From NCBI RefSeq assembly GCF_014679505.1, contig NZ_CP061474.1:248001-312000 (forward strand): DNA of 64,000 nucleotides. The letters are read 5' to 3'. The notes beneath the pieces were generated by a model. It made no database searches, was not told where the DNA came from, and saw only the letters and a list, made by a program, of their open reading frames with translations. Positions within the stretch are counted from its first letter, which is position 1, and every line of letters begins with the position of its first letter. The DNA is from Geobacillus sp. 46C-IIa. GTDB lineage: Bacteria; Bacillota; Bacilli; Bacillales; Anoxybacillaceae. Both the position numbers and the translations under genes were made by a program. Below are positions 29,619-38,655 of this stretch, piece after piece.

Positions 29619-29882
29619 ATGACAAGAGAGCAAGTGAAGCACGTCATGAAGCTCATTTCATTCGTCTATTCAAACTTCGAGGTATCGAAAGAGAAAGTAG
29701 ACATTTGGTACGACTTGTTGGCGGACGAACCGTTCGACTTGGTGCTGTCCAACGCAAAGCGACATGCCAAGGAAAAGACCTATCCGCCTACGATCGCCGA
29801 ACTTTGCCATAGAGAGGAACGGCCGGCTTATTATGAGCTGTATGTTCACAACATGAACGCCGGAGAGGACTGGACACAATGA
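29619..29882 (+). CDS. Replicative helicase loader/inhibitor (G39P-like)
   Basis: An 87-residue protein resembling the N-terminal domain of SPP1 G39P (MKLISFVYSNFEVSKEKVDIWYDLL...YPPTIAELC). G39P loads the phage helicase at the origin. It overlaps the helicase start by 4 nt (ATGA), supporting partnership. Confidence 0.8.
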   Translation: MTREQVKHVMKLISFVYSNFEVSKEKVDIWYDLLADEPFDLVLSNAKRHAKEKTYPPTIAELCHREERPAYYELYVHNMNAGEDWTQ

Positions 29883-31126
29883 GTGTCGAGGCAGAAAAAG
29901 CAGTGTTAGGGACATTTCTTGAATGTCCCTACCTGCTCAAAGAAACGATTCTGACCGAAACGCATTTCAGTGATCCGAAGCACCGGAAGCTGTTCGCCGC
30001 CATGAAGCGGATCGCACAGCAGGGAGACGAACCGGATATTGTGACGCTTTCCACGACAGAAGATGTGGCTGACTTTGGCGGCCTCTCCTATCTCAACGAG
30101 GTATCCGCATTTGCAAACGAAACGAAATTCGACCAATACGAGGCGTTGGTTCTTGACGAATGGAAAGAACGTGAGAAGCGGCGGATTCTCGTCGTTGCGG
30201 CGCAGGAAAATTGGGATATTGACAAGATCACAACCGCGCTGACCCGTTTGAACGAAGGACGGGTCACCGACCATCATGACATCAGCGACTTGCTCCAAGA
30301 GGTTGCCGAAGCGCCATGGACGCCGACCGAACGGAAAATGGGGACGCCATCGGGCATTAACGAACTCGATAAAATGCTGAATGGTTTCAATGATGGCGAC
30401 TCGATCATTTTGGCAGCGCGCCCGTCCATGGGGAAAACCGATTTCATGATTCATTTCGCGAAAAGTGCCGGGTGGCATGGATACTTGCCTATCGTGTTTT
30501 CGCTTGAAATGGCGGCCGATAAAATCCGCGACCGGCTCATCGGCTCGATTGGCGGATTTAACCGGATGAAGTTGCGAAATCCGTATCATGATTTGTCGGA
30601 AAGGCAAAAGAGTATGTGGATCGAGGTCATCGGAAAAGCATCCGAGACGCGCATGCAAATCTTTGACGGCGCCGGACAGAGCATCGCGGACATTCGCTCG
30701 AAAATCAGAAAGGCCGTAAACCGGTTTCCGGACAGAAAACCTGTCGTGTTTATCGACTATCTCACGTTGATACGGCCGGAACGATATTACGGTGGAAACA
30801 TGCATTTGCAAGTCACCGAGATTTCCAGAGCGATCAAGGAGACGGCCAAAGAGTTCAGTTGCCCGATCGTCACACTGGCGCAACTGTCGCGTGATGTAGA
30901 GAAGCGAAGCGACAAGCGCCCGCTGATGTCGGATATTCGAGAGTCAGGAAGCATTGAGCAGGACGCGGACGTGATTATCTTCCTGTATCGAGACAGCTAC
31001 TACAACGCCGAAGCCGATCCTCGCGTCGCAGAAGTCATCGTGGCCAAGAACCGAAACGGAGGGGTTGGGACAGTCCGCGTTTCGTACAACCGAAACACAG
31101 GGGTGATCGAAGATTTACGTTCATGA
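29879..31126 (+). CDS. dnaB: Replicative DNA helicase (DnaB/G40P-like)
   Basis: A 415-residue RecA-fold hexameric helicase. The N-terminal DnaB domain (residues 1-100) is followed by Walker A AARPSMGKTD, a Walker B region PVVFIDYLTLI, QLSRDVEKR and the arginine-finger region RESGSIEQDADVIIFLYR. It is encoded directly after its loader. Confidence 0.95.
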   Translation: MSVEAEKAVLGTFLECPYLLKETILTETHFSDPKHRKLFAAMKRIAQQGDEPDIVTLSTTEDVADFGGLSYLNEVSAFANETKFDQYEALVLDEWKEREKRRILVVAAQENWDIDKITTALTRLNEGRVTDHHDISDLLQEVAEAPWTPTERKMGTPSGINELDKMLNGFNDGDSIILAARPSMGKTDFMIHFAKSAGWHGYLPIVFSLEMAADKIRDRLIGSIGGFNRMKLRNPYHDLSERQKSMWIEVIGKASETRMQIFDGAGQSIADIRSKIRKAVNRFPDRKPVVFIDYLTLIRPERYYGGNMHLQVTEISRAIKETAKEFSCPIVTLAQLSRDVEKRSDKRPLMSDIRESGSIEQDADVIIFLYRDSYYNAEADPRVAEVIVAKNRNGGVGTVRVSYNRNTGVIEDLRS

Positions 31127-31130
31127 ACTG

Positions 31131-31556
31131 ATGAAAGAAGCTATTCGGGAAGAAGCCGCTTCTCTTATCTACACGCTTCACTACTTTTTGTCCACGAAGC
31201 GCTTGCGGCGCGACAGCACGGTGGATGAACTCGAAGCGGCTATGGAAAGCGCGACTGAAGAAGACAGGCGAGCCATCGCCCGTCTTGTAGAGGAAAACCC
31301 TTTGAAGGTGCGCGAAATTCATGTGTTTTCGGTGAAGGTTGGACAGGGGCGATTCGCATTTGTGTTTGCCGCAGACGAAGAAGAAGCGAAATCGTTTATT
31401 CGTCACAAATACGGCATAGAACCGAAAAACTGTTTTCAATATCCACTAGATTTCCCGATGTCGATTGGCAATCGCTTCACGACGTTTCGAGAGATGGCAA
31501 GGACGAAGAATTTGCCGTCATTGGCGGGATTTTATCAAAAGGAGGTGAGGGAGTGA
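31131..31556 (+). CDS. Hypothetical phage protein
   Basis: A 141-residue soluble protein with an acidic N-terminal helix pair and a C-terminal alpha/beta part. No motif recognised. It overlaps the HNH gene by 4 nt. Confidence 0.6.
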   Translation: MKEAIREEAASLIYTLHYFLSTKRLRRDSTVDELEAAMESATEEDRRAIARLVEENPLKVREIHVFSVKVGQGRFAFVFAADEEEAKSFIRHKYGIEPKNCFQYPLDFPMSIGNRFTTFREMARTKNLPSLAGFYQKEVRE

Positions 31557-32011
31557 GTCTCAAGGAATGGCGTGCCGTTCCCAAGAAAGTGCCGGAAAGG
31601 CGGAGGAAACGGAAAGCACCTTCGTCGAGAACAAGAGGAAGCATCAGCAAAACCGAGTACAACCGCATGATTGAAGTGTTCGGCTGTCGATGTGTGGTAT
31701 GCGGCGATCCGCGCATCGAGGCGCACCATGTCCGCTTTCGTTCCCAAGGCGGCAGGGGGAAGTGGAGAAACCTTGCTCCCTTATGCCACCGATGCCATCA
31801 GGCCGTACACCAAAACCGAGCGTTGGCGGAAAGGCTGATGGCGATGAGGGAAGACATGTTCGGGAAATGGTATTGGGCGGACGAGTACGACTTGTATGAA
31901 AACGGGCTAATCAAAGAGCCGTTAAAGGAGAGCTTCGAAAACTTCATGAAGGGGGAGGAAAATGAAGAAATGGTACGTCATTGTACAGGAAAAGAAATCG
32001 GCGGATGGTGA
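31553..32011 (+). CDS. HNH-type nuclease
   Basis: A 152-residue protein with a basic N-terminus and a zinc-HNH core: CRCVVCG, EAHHVRFRSQGG, NLAPLCHRCHQAVHQ. In the replication module this type is usually a recombination nuclease (NinG/Rap-like) rather than the packaging HNH. GTG start after AAAGGAGGTGAGGGA. Exact role unproven. Confidence 0.75.
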   Translation: MSLKEWRAVPKKVPERRRKRKAPSSRTRGSISKTEYNRMIEVFGCRCVVCGDPRIEAHHVRFRSQGGRGKWRNLAPLCHRCHQAVHQNRALAERLMAMREDMFGKWYWADEYDLYENGLIKEPLKESFENFMKGEENEEMVRHCTGKEIGGW

Positions 32012-32084
32012 GCGTTTGATAGAGATCAAAACCGTAGAGAGCCAGCCCAAAAAATTTGCATATGTTGTGTTTGTTGAAAAATAG
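31962..32084 (+). CDS. Hypothetical 40-residue phage protein
   Basis: An ATG after GGGGGAGGAAA opens a 40-codon frame (MKKWYVIVQEKKSADG...) overlapping the HNH gene end. Good ribosome site and codon pattern support it; function unknown. Confidence 0.55.
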   Translation: MKKWYVIVQEKKSADGERLIEIKTVESQPKKFAYVVFVEK

Positions 32085-32100
32085 AAAGCGAGGGATTGGC

Positions 32101-32598
32101 ATGATAAACCGCGTCATTTTGACAGGGAGGCTGACGGATGATCCGCAATTCCGATATACGCCGAGTGGGGTAGCTGTTGTTACATTCACACTGGCGGTCA
32201 CCCGACCGTTTGCCAATCAAAACGGAGTACGGGAAGCCGACTTCATTCGATGTATCGCTTGGCGAAAACAGGCGGAGAACATCGCGAACTACTTGAAAAA
32301 AGGAAGCATGGTCGGGGTAGATGGACGACTGGAAACAGGCAGCTATGAACGGAACGGGCGGAGGACGTATTATACGCAGGTTGTGGTGGATACGGCGACG
32401 TTCTTGGAGCCGCGCAACGCCTCGAATTCGGGCGAGAAACAGAAAGGGAATAGTGATACATCCGGGCAAGATAAAAACGCCTCTAGGAGGGCGAGAGAGG
32501 CGTTTATGAAGCCGCCGGAAGAACAAGGATGGTTCGACGACCCTTTTGCTGATAACGGAGAGCCGATCGAAATTAATGACGACGATTTGCCGTTTTGA
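32101..32598 (+). CDS. ssb: Single-stranded DNA-binding protein
   Basis: A 165-residue SSB. The OB-fold covers residues 1-105 (MINRVILTGRLTDDPQFRYTP, FIRCIAWRKQAENIANYLKKG), then a disordered linker and the acidic tail DDDLPF that recruits repair partners. Ribosome site GCGAGGG. Confidence 0.95.
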   Translation: MINRVILTGRLTDDPQFRYTPSGVAVVTFTLAVTRPFANQNGVREADFIRCIAWRKQAENIANYLKKGSMVGVDGRLETGSYERNGRRTYYTQVVVDTATFLEPRNASNSGEKQKGNSDTSGQDKNASRRAREAFMKPPEEQGWFDDPFADNGEPIEINDDDLPF

Positions 32599-32616
32599 CG
32601 AAAGGGATGGTAGAGG

Positions 32617-32970
32617 GTGAATGAAACGGATAAAAAGTGGTTCGATGGTGAAACGTCGATAGAACCGGGAGATTGGGTGTATTGTGTCAGCGTAAATAGC
32701 GCGTATTGTGGATGGTTGGGTTACGTCGAATGGGTTAGACCGCCCGCGGCGATGGTTCGATTCACACTTGACCACGATGAAAAACCAGTCTGGAGAAGAA
32801 AACAAATGTTGCTCCGGCAATTGGCGCCTGTGGATCAATGGGAACTGACAAGGGAGAATATCGACGACATGGTCAACATCGCGTTGGATACAGGCGATCA
32901 AGAGTGGTTCGATCAATTGATTAGGATGAGAAATGAGAGGGAAAGGGAGGAACAAAAATGGAGAGAGTGA
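32617..32970 (+). CDS. Phage protein with IDEAL-like C-terminus
   Basis: A 117-residue protein starting with GTG. The N-terminal part is a small beta-rich domain (PGDWVYCVSVNSAYCGWLGYVEW). Residues about 82-105 (IDDMVNIALDTGDQEWFDQL) resemble the IDEAL domain of Bacillus regulators such as YpiB. Function unknown. Confidence 0.55.
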   Translation: MNETDKKWFDGETSIEPGDWVYCVSVNSAYCGWLGYVEWVRPPAAMVRFTLDHDEKPVWRRKQMLLRQLAPVDQWELTRENIDDMVNIALDTGDQEWFDQLIRMRNEREREEQKWRE

Positions 32971-33371
32971 GACTGTCGACACGACAAGAACATGCATTGA
33001 AATGGCTGAAAAGAGAATATTCCGTAGAAGAGATCATGGAGAATTTCGTGAATCTAAACGACTTGAGAATGAGAAGCGAACTTGAAAAACTGGAAACACT
33101 GACGCCGGAGCAATTCGCTTTGGCGCTATGCGGATGGTATGAGGTAAACGACGAGGAAAAGAGAAAAGAAAAATGGGCGAAACTGGGACGACAAGTAAAT
33201 GAGTTTAAGAGGGGCGACATTGTATACAGCAGATACCATGGGTTCGGGGTGTATATCGGGGAAGAAGAGATGATGCCGTTTGGTGAGAACGGATATAAGT
33301 GGATGCGGCCGGTCGATTTGTTCGAATTGGAGCTTATCGCCCCAGTAGAAAGTCGGTTTGATATTGAGTAA
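32958..33371 (+). CDS. Hypothetical phage protein
   Basis: A 137-residue protein, helical N-terminal half and beta-rich C-terminal part (FKRGDIVYSRYHGFGVYIGE), which resembles a small SH3/CarD-like fold. It overlaps its neighbour by 13 nt and has ribosome site AGGGAGG. Confidence 0.55.
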   Translation: MERVRLSTRQEHALKWLKREYSVEEIMENFVNLNDLRMRSELEKLETLTPEQFALALCGWYEVNDEEKRKEKWAKLGRQVNEFKRGDIVYSRYHGFGVYIGEEEMMPFGENGYKWMRPVDLFELELIAPVESRFDIE

Positions 33372-33396
33372 CCAATAGTGACGGGAGGGAACAGAA

Positions 33397-33579
33397 ATGG
33401 GTTCGCTCTATCGTTATGTTCAAAAAACAGGGATGGAAAAGGAGATGAAGCGCCGCAACGTGATCCAGAGGTTGCGGAAAATGGGGATCAATGAATTTAA
33501 GGGGCAACAAATAGACGAGTTCGACTTTGAGGAACTGAAATGGATTTTGGCGGTCGAGCAAGCGAAGCGGGATGAATGA
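33397..33579 (+). CDS. Hypothetical 60-residue phage protein
   Basis: Begins after GACGGGAGGGAAC. Basic N-terminal half, acidic C-terminal half, predicted helical. No family recognised. Confidence 0.55.
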   Translation: MGSLYRYVQKTGMEKEMKRRNVIQRLRKMGINEFKGQQIDEFDFEELKWILAVEQAKRDE

Positions 33580-33594
33580 GAGGGGGAACGGAGA

Positions 33595-34137
33595 ATGAAA
33601 TTGCAAAAACTTTTCGAGGCACAAAGAGAACTGGATGAACACATCGATAAGATTCATCCGCGCGAGAAAACGAGGTTGGAAGAAAAGATTTTGGCGTTGC
33701 AAACGGAACTTGGAGAGATCGCAAACGAATGGCGGCAATTCAAGTTTTGGTCGAATGATCGAGAACCAAGAACCGAGCGGCTTCTTGAGGAATATGTAGA
33801 CGGTCTTCATTTTGTCCTGTCTATCGGCCTTGAGGAATCGGAACGATATGGCCAATCAGTGCCAATTCGACTTGGTTTGCCGAATGAATTGACGCCAATT
33901 TGTTATGAAACGACGATTCAGCAGTTTAATTACCTGTTCTTCGAAATCGGACGTCTATACGATAGCGTAACGCTCCATGAAGTTACGGCGGATACTGAAG
34001 TGGAAGAAGCCTACGAAAATATCGTCCGCATGTTCATAGGACTCGGCGAAAAACTAGGGTTTACAGAAAAGGAAATTGTCGAAGCGTACATGAGGAAAAA
34101 CATGATTAATCACGAGAGACAGAAGAACGGATATTGA
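33595..34137 (+). CDS. dUTPase-like all-alpha NTP pyrophosphatase
   Basis: A 180-residue protein with dimeric dUTPase/MazG-type metal motifs ELGEIANEWRQFKFW (EXXE) and EEYVDGLHFVL (EXXD). It would hydrolyse dUTP to dUMP, the substrate of the phage thymidylate synthase encoded at 35309. Ribosome site GAGGGGGAACGG. Confidence 0.85.
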   Translation: MKLQKLFEAQRELDEHIDKIHPREKTRLEEKILALQTELGEIANEWRQFKFWSNDREPRTERLLEEYVDGLHFVLSIGLEESERYGQSVPIRLGLPNELTPICYETTIQQFNYLFFEIGRLYDSVTLHEVTADTEVEEAYENIVRMFIGLGEKLGFTEKEIVEAYMRKNMINHERQKNGY

Positions 34138-34140
34138 GGT

Positions 34141-34650
34141 GTGGTCATGAAATTTGAAAGATTCGTCGGCATCGATCCATCTTTACGGACGGGTTTTGTG
34201 GCGTTATCTCCGTTCGGGGAAGTGATTGAGGCGAAAGAGATTGAGAGAGAGGGAGATGATCCGGCGAGGATGAGCGAACTTATCCGTGCCGTAGTCGACT
34301 CGGTGCATGATACAGATTTTGTCGCGATTGAAGGATTCGGATACGCCAGTCGACGGGGCTTCCTTTTGGGCGGCATTGGATGGGGGATGCGAATGGAGCT
34401 GTACAGACGGGGCATTCAGTATGTTGACGTCGCCCCGTCCCTTCTAAAGAAGTTTGCCGGAGCGAAGGGAAACGCGAATAAGGAGAGGGTTGTGCTTGAA
34501 GTGTATAAACGATGGGGATTTGAAAGCAACTCGAATAACGTTGTCGATGCGTTCATATTGGCGCAAATCGCGAGGGCAGCCAAAACTGAAATGAAGCTCA
34601 TTCAAGCGCAGAGAGAAGTGTTGAACAAACTTTTAAAAGAGAGGGAATGA
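34141..34650 (+). CDS. RuvC-like Holliday junction resolvase
   Basis: A 169-residue RNase H-fold nuclease. Catalytic acids are visible in FVGIDPSLRTGF, VAIEGFGY and NNVVDAFILA. It would resolve branched recombination intermediates before packaging. ATG 34147 is an alternative to the GTG start. Confidence 0.88.
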   Translation: MVMKFERFVGIDPSLRTGFVALSPFGEVIEAKEIEREGDDPARMSELIRAVVDSVHDTDFVAIEGFGYASRRGFLLGGIGWGMRMELYRRGIQYVDVAPSLLKKFAGAKGNANKERVVLEVYKRWGFESNSNNVVDAFILAQIARAAKTEMKLIQAQREVLNKLLKERE

Positions 34651-34892
34651 AATTGCCAAAACAAGAAGACGTACGCCCAGACTATTACAAGGTAGGAGGC
34701 ATAGAACCTATCGAGTATATGGAGGCGAAGATGACGGAAGAACAATTCAGCGGATTTTGTCTAGGGAACGTGTATAAATACGTTGGCCGCTATCTTTATA
34801 AAGGCGGCTTGGAAGACTTAAGAAAAGCGAGATACTACCTTGACCGATTAATCGAACTAGAGGGGAAGCGCGATGAACGAAGCGACGGATAA
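34647..34892 (+). CDS. DUF3310-family phage protein
   Basis: An 81-residue protein with the DUF3310 pattern (DYYKVGGIEPIEYMEAKM...GNVYKYVGRYLYKGGLEDLRKARYYLDRLIEL). The family is common in phages near nucleotide-metabolism genes, role unknown. It overlaps both neighbours. Confidence 0.85.
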   Translation: MKLPKQEDVRPDYYKVGGIEPIEYMEAKMTEEQFSGFCLGNVYKYVGRYLYKGGLEDLRKARYYLDRLIELEGKRDERSDG

Positions 34893-35295
34893 GGAGTTTG
34901 AGACATACACGCGGCTACACAACCGATATATCGAACAGATCCGATTTTACGAGGAACGCATGGACGAACTGACGCCGTATGAATTGTCGCGCATGGAATA
35001 TCTCTACACAAAACTTGAGCAAGTGGCATGGCAAATTGCGGGATGGTATAAAAAGCGCGCGAAATACCATGAAGGAATGGCGGAAATCGCGCAAGGACAG
35101 CACTATCGCAAGGAACGCGAAAAGTCATCAGCGACCGACGCACAACATTACAGCCGGATCGCCAAAGGAACGCAATTAAAGATTGCAGGACAGTACGAAG
35201 GCGACTTCATCACATGGCGCGGGATCGCCGGAACATACGAGCGAGCCGCGAATGCGATCAAAGACATGATTAAGTCTATAACGATGGAAGAATAG
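34873..35295 (+). CDS. Hypothetical helical phage protein
   Basis: A 140-residue, almost fully helical, charged protein, probably coiled coil. Overlaps the DUF3310 gene by 20 nt. No function can be assigned. Confidence 0.6.
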   Translation: MNEATDKEFETYTRLHNRYIEQIRFYEERMDELTPYELSRMEYLYTKLEQVAWQIAGWYKKRAKYHEGMAEIAQGQHYRKEREKSSATDAQHYSRIAKGTQLKIAGQYEGDFITWRGIAGTYERAANAIKDMIKSITMEE

Positions 35296-35308
35296 AGAGG
35301 TAAGGGTC

Positions 35309-36103
35309 ATGAAACAGTATTTAGACTTGTTGCGCGATATTCTTGAAAACGGAACTGAGAGAGAGGATCGAACCGGGACAGGAACACTGTCGGTGTTCGG
35401 ACGTCAGTTGCGCTTCGACTTGCAAAAAGGCTTCCCGTTGCTGACGACGAAGAAACTTCATATTCGCTCGATCATCTATGAATTGCTGTGGTTTTTACGC
35501 GGCGATACGAACATTCGCTTCTTAAATGAGAACGGCGTGACGATTTGGGATGAGTGGGCCGATGAAAACGGCGACCTAGGGCGCATTTACGGCGCCCAAT
35601 GGCGCGCTTGGAGAACAGCAGACGGTGGAACAATCGATCAAATCACGAGAGTCATCGAGGAAATCAAGCACAATCCGAATTCGCGGCGGTTGTTGGTCAG
35701 TGCATGGAATGTCGGGGAACTCGACCAAATGGCGTTGCCCCCATGTCATTACGCCTTCCAGTTTTACGTCGCCAACGGGCGGCTATCGTGCATGTGGCAA
35801 CAGCGTTCTGTCGATACATTTCTAGGATTGCCGTTTAACATCGCTAGCTATGCGCTGTTGACGCATATGGTTGCCCAACAATGCGGCTTGGGTGTCGGGG
35901 AATTGATTTTCAGCGGCGGGGACGTCCATTTGTACAAAAACCATCTTGAGCAAGCCAAACTGCAATTGATTAGAGAACCGAGACCGCTGCCGAAACTCAT
36001 CATCAAGCGAAAACCGGATTCGATTTTTGACTATCTCTATGAAGATTTCGAGTTCGTCGGATACGATCCACATCCGGCGATCAAAGCCCCGATTTCTGTA
36101 TAA
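35309..36103 (+). CDS. thyA: Thymidylate synthase (ThyA type)
   Basis: Converts dUMP to dTMP with methylene-tetrahydrofolate. The 264 residues match the family; nucleophile Cys146 lies in [12 protein letters not shown], with RRLLVSAWN and the [17 protein letters not shown] dUMP loop. Together with the dUTPase-like gene it raises dTTP supply during phage replication. Confidence 0.96.
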   Translation: MKQYLDLLRDILENGTEREDRTGTGTLSVFGRQLRFDLQKGFPLLTTKKLHIRSIIYELLWFLRGDTNIRFLNENGVTIWDEWADENGDLGRIYGAQWRAWRTADGGTIDQITRVIEEIKHNPNSRRLLVSAWNVGELDQMALPPCHYAFQFYVANGRLSCMWQQRSVDTFLGLPFNIASYALLTHMVAQQCGLGVGELIFSGGDVHLYKNHLEQAKLQLIREPRPLPKLIIKRKPDSIFDYLYEDFEFVGYDPHPAIKAPISV

Positions 36104-36116
36104 AGGAGGGCATGCC

Positions 36117-36551
36117 ATGACCGCTGTAAAAATCGAAAAAGGCGTTGCTCAATATATCGAACATAACCTTTATTACTACTTCGAATATGTGCGCGACATT
36201 CAACGTTTAAAGAAAGATATTCTGTTCGGTCGGGCGAATTACGATGAGAACGTCGGGGGAGGGCGCGGCAATCTCCCTTCGCGCCCAACCGAGCGCCGGA
36301 CAATTGAACTGATTACCCACAGACGTTTGGAGCGTTTGGAGCAAATCGTTTACGCGATTCAAACAGTATACGGATTGCTTTCGCCGGAAAAACAGAAAGT
36401 GGTGCAGTTGAAGTATTGGTCGGGGAAGAACTACACGTGGGAACAGGTTGCTAGAGAGATTGGGGTGAGTGTGCGACAATTGTACAGATGGAGAGATCAA
36501 ATCATTTATGACATCGCCAAATTATTGGGGGAGGTAAATTCGATTTCCTAA
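36117..36551 (+). CDS. ArpU/RinA-like late transcription regulator
   Basis: A 144-residue protein whose C-terminal half is a sigma-70 region-4-like helix-turn-helix (LSPEKQKVVQLKYWSGKNYTWEQVAREIGVS...). Such proteins sit at the end of the early region of Gram-positive phages and switch on the late operon. ATG after AAAGGAGGG. A candidate late promoter lies at 39306. Confidence 0.85.
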   Translation: MTAVKIEKGVAQYIEHNLYYYFEYVRDIQRLKKDILFGRANYDENVGGGRGNLPSRPTERRTIELITHRRLERLEQIVYAIQTVYGLLSPEKQKVVQLKYWSGKNYTWEQVAREIGVSVRQLYRWRDQIIYDIAKLLGEVNSIS

Positions 36552-36567
36552 AAATTCCAATATGATT

Positions 36568-36673
36568 AATACTCTTCTACAACGCATGTACTTGAGTAGA
36601 GAGGACTATCAAGAATAATACGACTATCCCTTTTCCGAAAAGAAGCTGTCGCAGATTGTGCGATGGCTTCTTT
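36568..36673 (+). repeat. Left copy of ~106-bp imperfect repeat flanking the SIR2 gene
   Basis: This segment, ending in the hairpin AAGAAGC...GCTTCTTT, is closely matched by 38719-38823: shared blocks include TGTAC-TGAG, CCCTT and the perfect AAAGAAGCTGTCGCAGAT. The final hairpin plus T run also acts as a terminator after the late regulator. Confidence 0.8.
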
Positions 36674-36844
36674 AATTTTATTATGATGTTTATCGATGTA
36701 TTTGTTGATGTATGTGGTATAACAGATACTTTTTTGAATCACTATATATTTACCTTTATTGAAACCATAATATCTGGTATTATTGTGTCGAATAGGATTT
36801 TGAAAAAAGTGTTATTTGCTCGAGATAAGGGTGAAAAACTGTGA
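36656..36844 (+). CDS. Possible small hydrophobic protein before the SIR2 gene
   Basis: An AT-rich open frame (62 codons, or 53 from ATG 36683) overlaps the SIR2 start by GTGA. It is strongly hydrophobic but has no ribosome site, and its first codons lie in the terminator hairpin. Probably chance. Confidence 0.2.
   Translation: MCDGFFNFIMMFIDVFVDVCGITDTFLNHYIFTFIETIISGIIVSNRILKKVLFARDKGEKL
36775..36783 (+). promoter_or_regulatory. Possible promoter of the SIR2 gene
   Basis: Extended -10 TGGTATTAT (hexamer 36778-36783) about 58 nt before the GTG start; no good -35. Confidence 0.4.
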
Positions 36845-38430
36845 TTGAAAATCAGATAACATTAGAAACTATATTCCAAAATATAAAAGATACTAAAAGG
36901 TTGCCTATCATATTTGTTGGTTCTGGTATAACGAAGAGATACACAGATAAAAAGTATTCGTGGGAGGAGCTTTTAAAGAGATGTATCGAAGAATACGATG
37001 ACAATCCAACAAATAAATATAAGTGGTACCGACAAAAAATAAAAAATGAATATGGTATTGAAGAAAATGATTCCTATCAGATGTATAAGTATTTAGGGAC
37101 ATTAATTGAAAATGATTTTAATTTAAGCTATTATGAAGGAAAAATTAGAGGTCTATCTGTACCAGAAGAAGAGGAAAATCCGTTAAAATATTTCATAAAA
37201 GAGTTATTACAAACATATAAAATCGATGAAAAAATGTGTCAAGAAATAGAAGAACTAAAAAAGCTTAAAGATAAAATGGTTACAGTTATTACTACGAACT
37301 ATGACACGTTTTTAGAGGATCATATTTTTGTTAATCATAAAAGACTAATAAAACAAAAAATGTTTGTTGATTCTGAATTAGGTACATTATTCAAGATACA
37401 TGGTTGTGTATCTGAACCATCGTCTATCGTGTTAACTCATAAAGATTACGAGAATTTTAATAAAAAAAGCAAGGTTTTGTCGGCAAAAGTTATAAGTTTA
37501 TTTGCAGAAAATCCTGTGATATTTATGGGATATTCAATCACCGATGAAAATATCCGAAACTTTCTTAAAGATATATACACTTGTTTGGAAAATGAAGAAG
37601 AATATAGAGCATTTGAAAATAGATTGATTATAATAGAATACGAAAAAGGAATACAAAATCCTATCGTGGGAAGTCACTCCATTTACTTTGATGGGGTGCA
37701 GATTAAGTTAACAAAAATAACTTTGGAAGATTTCACATTATTATACAAAGAAATGGGGAAATTGGAGGATATAGTCGAGTTAAAAGAGATACAAAGATTA
37801 AGAAATTTAGTTTATCAAATTGTTTATGATTATAATGGGGAAGCAAAAAAAGTTATTAATTTACTGGATGATGAAGAATATGATGGAAATGAAGTTGTGG
37901 TGGCTATAGGGAAAGAGTCAGATTTATTAGATTATATGGGGATAACTGGTATATCATCAAAAGATATTTTTGATGATATAGTTTTCGATTTATTGGATAG
38001 CAAACTGCGAAATAGATACAATCTTTTAGTCGAGAAGCAACTGCCACAACTGTTGCGAGGGAATATGGTATTGCCGGTTCATAAATATTTAAAGAAAACG
38101 AAAAATGAGGATATAATCATTGATGATAAAGTAAGAAAGATGGCAGAATATTCCCCGGAGGATTTATTAAATAAAAATATTAGGAAGGATAAGGAATCGT
38201 ATCTGGAAAGTGGATTTTCTTCTCTAGAAGAGATCTTTAACTCAGATTTACCTAACACAAAAAAATTAAATTATTTAGTTTTAAGAGCTGCGTTACATGC
38301 TGATGATAAAGAGTTGAAAAGTTTTTTGAAAACATACTATAGAGAATTTGAAAAACATATCCATGGTCCCACAATACTTAGAAAAATGGTTTGTATTCTT
38401 GACATAAAAGCATACAAAAACAGCGCCTAA
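36841..38430 (+). CDS. SIR2-like domain protein, probable phage-exclusion NADase
   Basis: A 529-residue protein. The N-terminal ~270 residues form a SIR2-like NAD-binding domain: FVGSGI (Gly27-Ser28-Gly29), TTNYDTFLED (Asn153, Asp155), KIHGC (His187) and FMGYSITDENI (Gly230-Tyr231). Asn and His match the catalytic pair of defence NADases of the DSR/ThsA type. The C-terminal half is helical without a recognised family and may sense infection. GTG start after AAGGGTG. The gene is far richer in A+T than its neighbours and lies between direct repeats, as expected of a prophage moron. Abortive-infection activity is inferred, not shown. Confidence 0.82.
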   Translation: MIENQITLETIFQNIKDTKRLPIIFVGSGITKRYTDKKYSWEELLKRCIEEYDDNPTNKYKWYRQKIKNEYGIEENDSYQMYKYLGTLIENDFNLSYYEGKIRGLSVPEEEENPLKYFIKELLQTYKIDEKMCQEIEELKKLKDKMVTVITTNYDTFLEDHIFVNHKRLIKQKMFVDSELGTLFKIHGCVSEPSSIVLTHKDYENFNKKSKVLSAKVISLFAENPVIFMGYSITDENIRNFLKDIYTCLENEEEYRAFENRLIIIEYEKGIQNPIVGSHSIYFDGVQIKLTKITLEDFTLLYKEMGKLEDIVELKEIQRLRNLVYQIVYDYNGEAKKVINLLDDEEYDGNEVVVAIGKESDLLDYMGITGISSKDIFDDIVFDLLDSKLRNRYNLLVEKQLPQLLRGNMVLPVHKYLKKTKNEDIIIDDKVRKMAEYSPEDLLNKNIRKDKESYLESGFSSLEEIFNSDLPNTKKLNYLVLRAALHADDKELKSFLKTYYREFEKHIHGPTILRKMVCILDIKAYKNSA

Positions 38431-38457
38431 AAAGGGTGGTGTCAGTCCGACTGACAC
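38429..38457 (-). terminator. Hairpin at the SIR2 3' end (minus-strand terminator)
   Basis: GTGTCAGT-N3-ACTGACAC (38439-38457) is a perfect 8-bp hairpin. On the minus strand it is followed by CACCCTTTTT, a usable terminator for the leftward promoter at 38514. Confidence 0.55.
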
Positions 38458-38485
38458 TCCTTATTAAGCGCCTATGTACATCATT

Positions 38486-38514
38486 ATATTATAGTTTCTG
38501 CAAATTGATGTCAA
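38486..38514 (-). promoter_or_regulatory. Strong leftward promoter antisense to the SIR2 3' end
   Basis: On the minus strand TTGACA (38514-38509), 17 bp, TAATAT, overlapping two perfect TATAAT hexamers. It points into the SIR2 gene end and reaches the terminator hairpin after about 45 nt. Confidence 0.5.
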
Positions 38515-38655
38515 TAAAATCTTTCTAGACCACTGAAGAAAACGACCAGAAGAATCGTATGAATGATTTGGCTGGGGTTACAGTTATAGAAGTCAGAGTT
38601 GACGTGGGAAAATCCTTCCTTTGCCGAAATGAACCAACTAAATACTGAGAACGAT

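Noticed and set aside
36841..38430. Ordinary sirtuin deacetylase
   Set aside because: It lacks the sirtuin zinc cysteines, and its motif set and prophage location match defence SIR2 domains.
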